NCBI GenBank assembly: GCA_002633005.1
Contig: NMRA01000311.1
Location: forward strand, 137,839-201,838
Reading direction: 5' to 3'
Length of the DNA stretch: 64,000 bases
Source: Phoronis australis
Lineage: Eukaryota; Phoronida; Phoronidae
The translations under genes and the position numbers were made by a program. Below are positions 59,901-64,000 of the stretch, piece by piece. The notes under the pieces are model-generated. The model ran no database searches, was not told where the DNA came from, and worked only from the letters and a program-made list of their open reading frames with translations. How positions within the stretch are numbered: position 1 is the first letter of the stretch; each line of letters starts with the position of its first letter.

Positions 59901-62900
59901 CTTTACAGCTGGAGTCTATCAACAGCAAACAGAGGACTGCTCGGGTAAACATGGCTTTGGCTACCTTATATCAACAGATAGGCAATGACCGATCATCTGT
60001 TACTTGTTACAAAGAAGTTCTCAGGTAAGGGGGGGGGGCTAGAAACGTGTGTTCGATCAAAGAAACTTGATTTGGACCACATGCTGTACAGTTATACTTA
60101 TCTCGGTGAATAGTTGAGAAGTAGTTTCCGTGTTTTTTTAAAAACTGACTGTTGTTTATTGCTTGAGACCATGTACATAAAGTGACCCACCATTACAAGA
60201 CAACTTGTAAAGCCTGCTCTAAACCAACAACAGTTGTCAGTTCTTTCAAAGTCCTGAAATCACCTCTAATTTAATTATGGAAGGAACCATCTGAGATCAA
60301 TTTAACTAAACAGTCTAAATCCAACGTGTTTGATTGAAGGCTGGTAAATGCTAATCAATATTAATCGAATCATTGAAGTGTATGTGCTAATCTTTGGACT
60401 TGACGTTTTAAGGTTTTTACAGTCTAGATTGAATCATATTATGAATCATGTTTGATTTTAATTTTAATCTTGTTATTGAGCTGGTGTACAGCTAATATTT
60501 CAAGTGCACTTATCAACGTTATCAAAGTATTTGTTCTGAGGATGAACTAATGGAATTTGTTGAACATGTTTTTGTATCTGTTGCAGGGAATGTCCTTTGG
60601 CTGTGGATGCCATGAGGGGATTATTGAGTCTTGGCATTAAAGGTGCGGATGTCTCCTCCCTTGTATCTCACTCCGCTGGACATACGGAATGGTAGGGTCT
60701 CCTTTATATATGAATTCTTTAGTAATGTCTATAATAGCTTAGCCTGCTGCTGGGACTGTTTTTGTCATAGAACAGACTTGTGAGCTCATTCACATGAATA
60801 AAGAGCAGTACACTGTGCTCCACCGAGGTTGAAAACATTTCTTGATGTCAAGATGGCAACATTTAAAGTAATTCTTCACATACTCAACACACAGTATGGC
60901 GGACAAGTAAAATTTCAGTATCTGATGAGGATATTTTCGTGAACAGCGTCACCTGGTATGGTCTCTCTCCTGGCGGTTGTTCATGCATTTGCAGGGTAGG
61001 TCCATTCAAGACCATTTTTACACCAACGTGGCTTGAAAATAACTGGGAAGGAAATAGCTGTAGATAATACCAATATTAACTATGCAGAAAATTACCCATT
61101 TTGGTTGAAGATTTTGGAGTCTCTGTGTATCTGTTTCGAAAAACCTGTGCTGAAGGTGCAACTCACAAGAGTTTACTGCACGCTGGGTTCTCTCAGCCAG
61201 GGGCTTGTAGGCTTCCCGCTGTGTTGTATACAGATCCACTGTATGTACGCTTATCTACCTGCTGTCACAGTTGATTTCATTTCAAGCACGTTCATTTTAC
61301 TCTGAGTCTGATGAGGCAACATGGACAACAATGACTTTCGGATGGATCCGGCGAATGCTGTGCCTCCTTTTGGCAATTGCATTTTTTCCATTTTCCTTTG
61401 TTTTCTTGAAGTACATTGATGGATTTTTATGAAATTTGGTAAATAACTTTCTATTGAAGAATTGACAAAATGTTCCTGTTTTCAGATGGATTCGACGTGT
61501 TTTGTGCCATCTACAATTTTCATGTTTTTCAGGTTGTCATTGTGGATCAGAGCCAAGGCTAATACTTCGGCACGAGACTACACCAGTGCAATAAGTGCAC
61601 TGCGAAATCTCAACTCTAAGGTCTGTCATTTACTTTAAATCTTTTTGCCCTTGTAAAGAGGGGAAGCCAACATCCTGTTATTGTGTTCGGTAGACATGAG
61701 ATGTCTGGGGAAATTTCGACGTCTACAAAATTTACGTCATTGTTCCATAGCTGTATTTTGATGCTGCTTTTTATACAGCTTGCTGGCTGGCTGGGCTCAG
61801 GCCTCTTCGTGTAGATTGTTTTGTATCTGGGTAATAGTAATTTCCTCTTTTTTGTCATCAGTCATTCCAAACTCAGTTTGTGCTACTCAAATGCTAACTG
61901 TTGTGGACCATTCAGAGTTTAACTTAGTAGTTGGGAAATGAACACACTAAGGTGTTACGTAGATTGGCTATTCAGTGGCAGTGTGACTTGCCAGTCATTA
62001 ACACGAGGTAGTATTCTCACATTGCAGTTCTCCCTACATGATTGTCCAGAAACGTTGTCAAGTCTAGCCATGAATTATTTGTACAGCGGTGAGACTACAC
62101 TAGCCACCAAGCTACTGCTGCAGGTAAACTCTACTGCTGCAGGTAAACTCTACGTTGCACATTTCTGTATTCGTCATCATCACGTTTGAGTGACATCGTG
62201 CTTTCCATAATTAGTGCAGCATTCACACGGGACACGAGAGCATGATCCTTCTACAGCTAGTCATTACATCCAACTGATCTGCTCAAGAAAACTATAGACC
62301 ATAATATTTACTTGTGTGACCATTGTATGAAAGGCATTTCGCAATACTTATGTCTGTGTTTTGCCATTGTTGAACTATCAATGGTGCATTTTTAATCAAA
62401 GGACTTTAGGGTTTAAAAACATTGTATGTCAATTCAATCTTCAATTGTTGCCAAATGAGCCAGCAATTGAAGTGATAGGCATTTGGTAACTATGTATGCC
62501 ATTATCAAATTCACAATTTTAGGGTTGGATGTTTTCCATTATCTTTTTAGTATCAGAAGCAGAACCCTATCGCGATAAAGACTTATAAGATTTCATTCAG
62601 AGATTAAAGGCTCTAATTATTTTTTTCTTTTTGGCTTGCTATACAGAATGAATTGCAGCTTTATTTTTGTGAACTAGAAAAATAAACTAATGCTCCATAG
62701 TGGCGCAGGCTAGTTTTCCTTTCTGGCTGGCTGCAGCCACCTTGACCCAGGCCAGGCCATGATGGGAAGGTCATAAGGGTTTACACAGATGACCAAACAG
62801 CCTATGTTGGCCACTGAATTCAATGGGCTATTGTGTGCGCATTAGGAAACTTGTTCATTCATTTGAACAATATAGTGAATTTTCCCTTGCTCAAGTTGGT

Positions 62901-63969
62901 CCAACTGAGTCTTTATGGCCCTGAACAGAATTGGAGCTGTATTGTTTCTTGAAGAAGATAAATCATTTGAACCCATAAAAGCTTGGTGCATTTGAGCCAC
63001 ACTTAACACGGCGCAGCCATAAATGGTATGTGGACACTCGGAGACTACCTGCCCTTGAGCGAACATTTTAAGCTGTTAACTCTTCATGGTCAAGTAAGAA
63101 ATGAATGACACTTCACATATAATCCACTTGCTGTGTTGATCTGTTCTCATCAACTATAACTTTCTAAGTCATTAACAGATCACTCACAGCTATTTTTGTT
63201 TTAAAGTGGGGAGTTCTCTTGGACTTTTGGAGATTTGTGAGTTTTATTATAACGCTGACCCTTTTATATGATAGCTGACTACTCAATATTAATTTTTCAA
63301 TTGATTGATCGGGTGCGTTGCTGAAGACTTAGTGTATATCCGAATAGAAAGTGAGGATACTTTCTATGTCCTACTCTTAGTTTAGTATAAGCAACATTTT
63401 ACCCAGGTACATGATATGGACCCACTCTACACTAAACACATGGACACGATGGCTTACTTACTGATGAAGGATATGAAGCTGAAACAGCTGGAGAGGTAAG
63501 TTGTACTCACATTCTTTGTTCAATAATGGGGACAGAAGATGAATACAGTCACTTTTGATTGAGATAGTTCACTAAACGCGTTGAAGTCAATCTCAGTTGC
63601 TTCTGTTCAGTAATAGAATTGTGCCGTGATAAGAACTTTCCATCAGTCACACTTTGTTTTTCTTCCAAACCATTACATTTTAAATAGCTTAAGAAATCTT
63701 TGGTGAAACTTGACTATTAATGTTATCTGATTTTAAATTCCTTTTGTATTTTTTATCAGTTTTTATTGTTTTCTTTCTTTCAACTCTCATATGTGAATTA
63801 TGACTTTAGCGGTTTCTTGCAATGATGATTATGTTTTTTCCATTTTAAATATAGCCGAGCATCACAGCTGATGGCAGCCAATGATAATGCTTCTGAGTCT
63901 TGGGTTGCCATGGGATACTATTGCTTGATAAACAAGGAACCTACTAAAGCTGTCTATTTTGCTCATAAG
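53976..63969 (+). CDS. ANAPC7: Anaphase-promoting complex subunit 7 (ANAPC7), 5' portion
   Basis: APC7 is a TPR scaffold subunit of the metazoan APC/C ubiquitin ligase. Ten coding exons fit with consistent phases: 53976-54041, 56015-56137, 56740-56808, 59196-59279, 59909-60024, 60587-60691, 61533-61620, 62028-62123, 63407-63495 and 63855-63969, giving 317 codons. The gene continues past the window (the human protein is about 560 residues), and the last donor is AAG|GTACTT. The start MTLFEQLKKLFDAELYSDIR parallels the N-terminal helix of APC7. Exon 2 contains EKYQLMVYYADALYHTKDFK, and exon 5 to exon 6 gives VTCYKEVLRECPLAVDAMRG with LLSLGIKGADV. Exon 7 has WLSLWIRAKA and exon 9 HDMDPLYTKHMDTMAYLL, all colinear with vertebrate APC7 TPR helices. 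Most donors are GTAAGT-like; exon 1 uses GTATTG. Introns 1 and 3 are loaded with TIR elements and minisatellites. Exon 8 has a duplicated donor. Confidence 0.96.
54269..55179. mobile_element. Long-armed TIR element in ANAPC7 intron 1
   Basis: The left end CAGTGGCGGG (followed by NN and a poly-G run) and the right end TGGATCCGCC are inverted relatives. Inside them, 54337-54440 pairs with about 54985-55082: for example TATGACGACATTGA against TCAATGTCGTCATA, and ATGATTTTGGTA against TACCAAAATCAT. The arms total roughly 200 bp with decay. There is no transposase frame. The termini are approximate because of the unresolved bases at 54279-54280. It is probably a non-autonomous DNA transposon. Confidence 0.7.
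55585..55943. mobile_element. Foldback MITE with ~87-bp inverted arms and TA flanks
   Basis: Positions 55585-55671 pair with 55857-55943 over nearly their full length, with few mismatches (GAGAATTATGACATATAGAT against ATCTATATGTCATCAATTCTC). TA dinucleotides flank both ends (55583-55584 and 55944-55945), as expected for a Tc1/mariner-type target site. It is 359 bp with no ORF and lies in ANAPC7 intron 1, 70 bp before exon 2. The high arm identity suggests a young insertion. Confidence 0.85.
56810..56899. repeat. 45-bp tandem duplication at an ANAPC7 splice donor
   Basis: The 45 bp beginning TGAGTATTGGTTGCAGTGTG, which starts inside the exon 3 donor GTGAGT, are repeated at once (56810-56854 and 56855-56899). 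The second copy is preceded by A instead of G, so it does not recreate a GT donor. Confidence 0.9.
56984..57074. repeat. Dispersed repeat copy (partner at 11234-11330)
   Basis: It shares both ends and an alignable middle with 11234-11330 (AAAATTCTAATTACAAAATG and AAAGACTACTCTG). It lies in ANAPC7 intron 3, just before the large minisatellite. Confidence 0.65.
57094..57661. repeat. Minisatellite, 56-58-bp unit, 10 copies
   Basis: Ten units each contain GAACCATTTTGTCA and ATACTTTTGGCTT. The early units have AGCTGCATGATGGGAGATTA and CACAATAC; the later ones have AGCTAGTCATGATAGGAGAT and CAGAATAC with TTCTGCCC. The two unit types are block-arranged, with intermediates in the middle, which shows local expansion of each type. 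It lies in ANAPC7 intron 3. Confidence 0.95.
58513..58782. repeat. Minisatellite, 45-bp unit x6, open in frame
   Basis: Six 45-bp units start at 58513, 58558, 58603, 58648, 58693 and 58738, each close to ACCTTCTAGTATGGCTGGTA plus CGATCAGAACAATCG. Because 45 is a multiple of 3, one plus-strand frame (58523-58837) reads six times a 15-residue unit like MAGTIRTIVSPAPSS. It lies in ANAPC7 intron 3, with no promoter or splice sites, so I treat it as repeat and not as a gene. Confidence 0.9.
62112..62149 (+). repeat. 19-bp tandem duplication duplicating the exon 8 splice donor
   Basis: CTACTGCTGCAGGTAAACT occurs twice in succession (62112-62130 and 62131-62149). Each copy contains CAG|GTAAAC, so ANAPC7 exon 8 has two identical donors. 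The first (after 62123) keeps the reading frame into exon 9; the second (after 62142) adds 19 nt and shifts it. Confidence 0.95.
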
Positions 63970-64000
63970 GTACTTTTCGATGTTTCCTTCACCAAAACTG

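Overview
This is nuclear DNA from an animal, most likely an invertebrate deuterostome such as a hemichordate or cephalochordate. I cannot fix the species. The reasons are small exons with GT-AG introns of 0.25-3.2 kb, AT-rich sequence, many tandem repeats and foldback/TIR elements, a tRNA-derived SINE pair, and three genes that read as clear animal orthologues. There are small assembly gaps: 151 N at 20650-20800, single N at 10996 and 23107, and NN at 54279.

Three genes can be named, all in the right-hand third. A Snail-family C2H2 zinc-finger repressor lies on the minus strand (43451-42192, two exons). PTRH2, the mitochondrial peptidyl-tRNA hydrolase 2, lies on the minus strand (53770-46536, five exons, complete at 166 residues). 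ANAPC7, the TPR subunit of the anaphase-promoting complex, lies on the plus strand (53976 to beyond 63969; first ten coding exons, 317 codons, cut by the window end). PTRH2 and ANAPC7 are head to head, with 205 bp between start codons and two CCAAT boxes of opposite orientation, so they probably share a bidirectional promoter.

Layout. 1-32 kb: CpG-poor sequence with no gene I can name. It holds a ~500-bp TIR element and a half copy of it, a 1.4-kb TIR element, several minisatellites, foldbacks, a ~550-bp direct duplication beside a one-base gap, and a few short exon-like open segments on the minus strand (12.7, 11.4, 23.0 and 23.5 kb) that I cannot assign. 32-46 kb: by eye much richer in CpG, without convincing coding exons apart from snail. 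This looks like the unmethylated regulatory domain of a developmental gene. 46-64 kb: the CpG-poor bodies of the two housekeeping genes, whose introns carry a 2.3-kb hAT-like element, a SINE pair, a long-armed foldback element with TA flanks, a ~0.9-kb TIR element and large minisatellites.

The genes do not form a pathway: one is a developmental repressor, one acts in peptidyl-tRNA rescue and mitochondria-linked survival, and one is a cell-cycle ubiquitin-ligase subunit. I found no undescribed multi-gene system. The most interesting points are a Snail protein with no recognisable SNAG domain whose start codon abuts the first splice donor, an eh1-like motif in that protein, an exactly duplicated splice donor in ANAPC7, and the abrupt CpG domain change around 32 kb.
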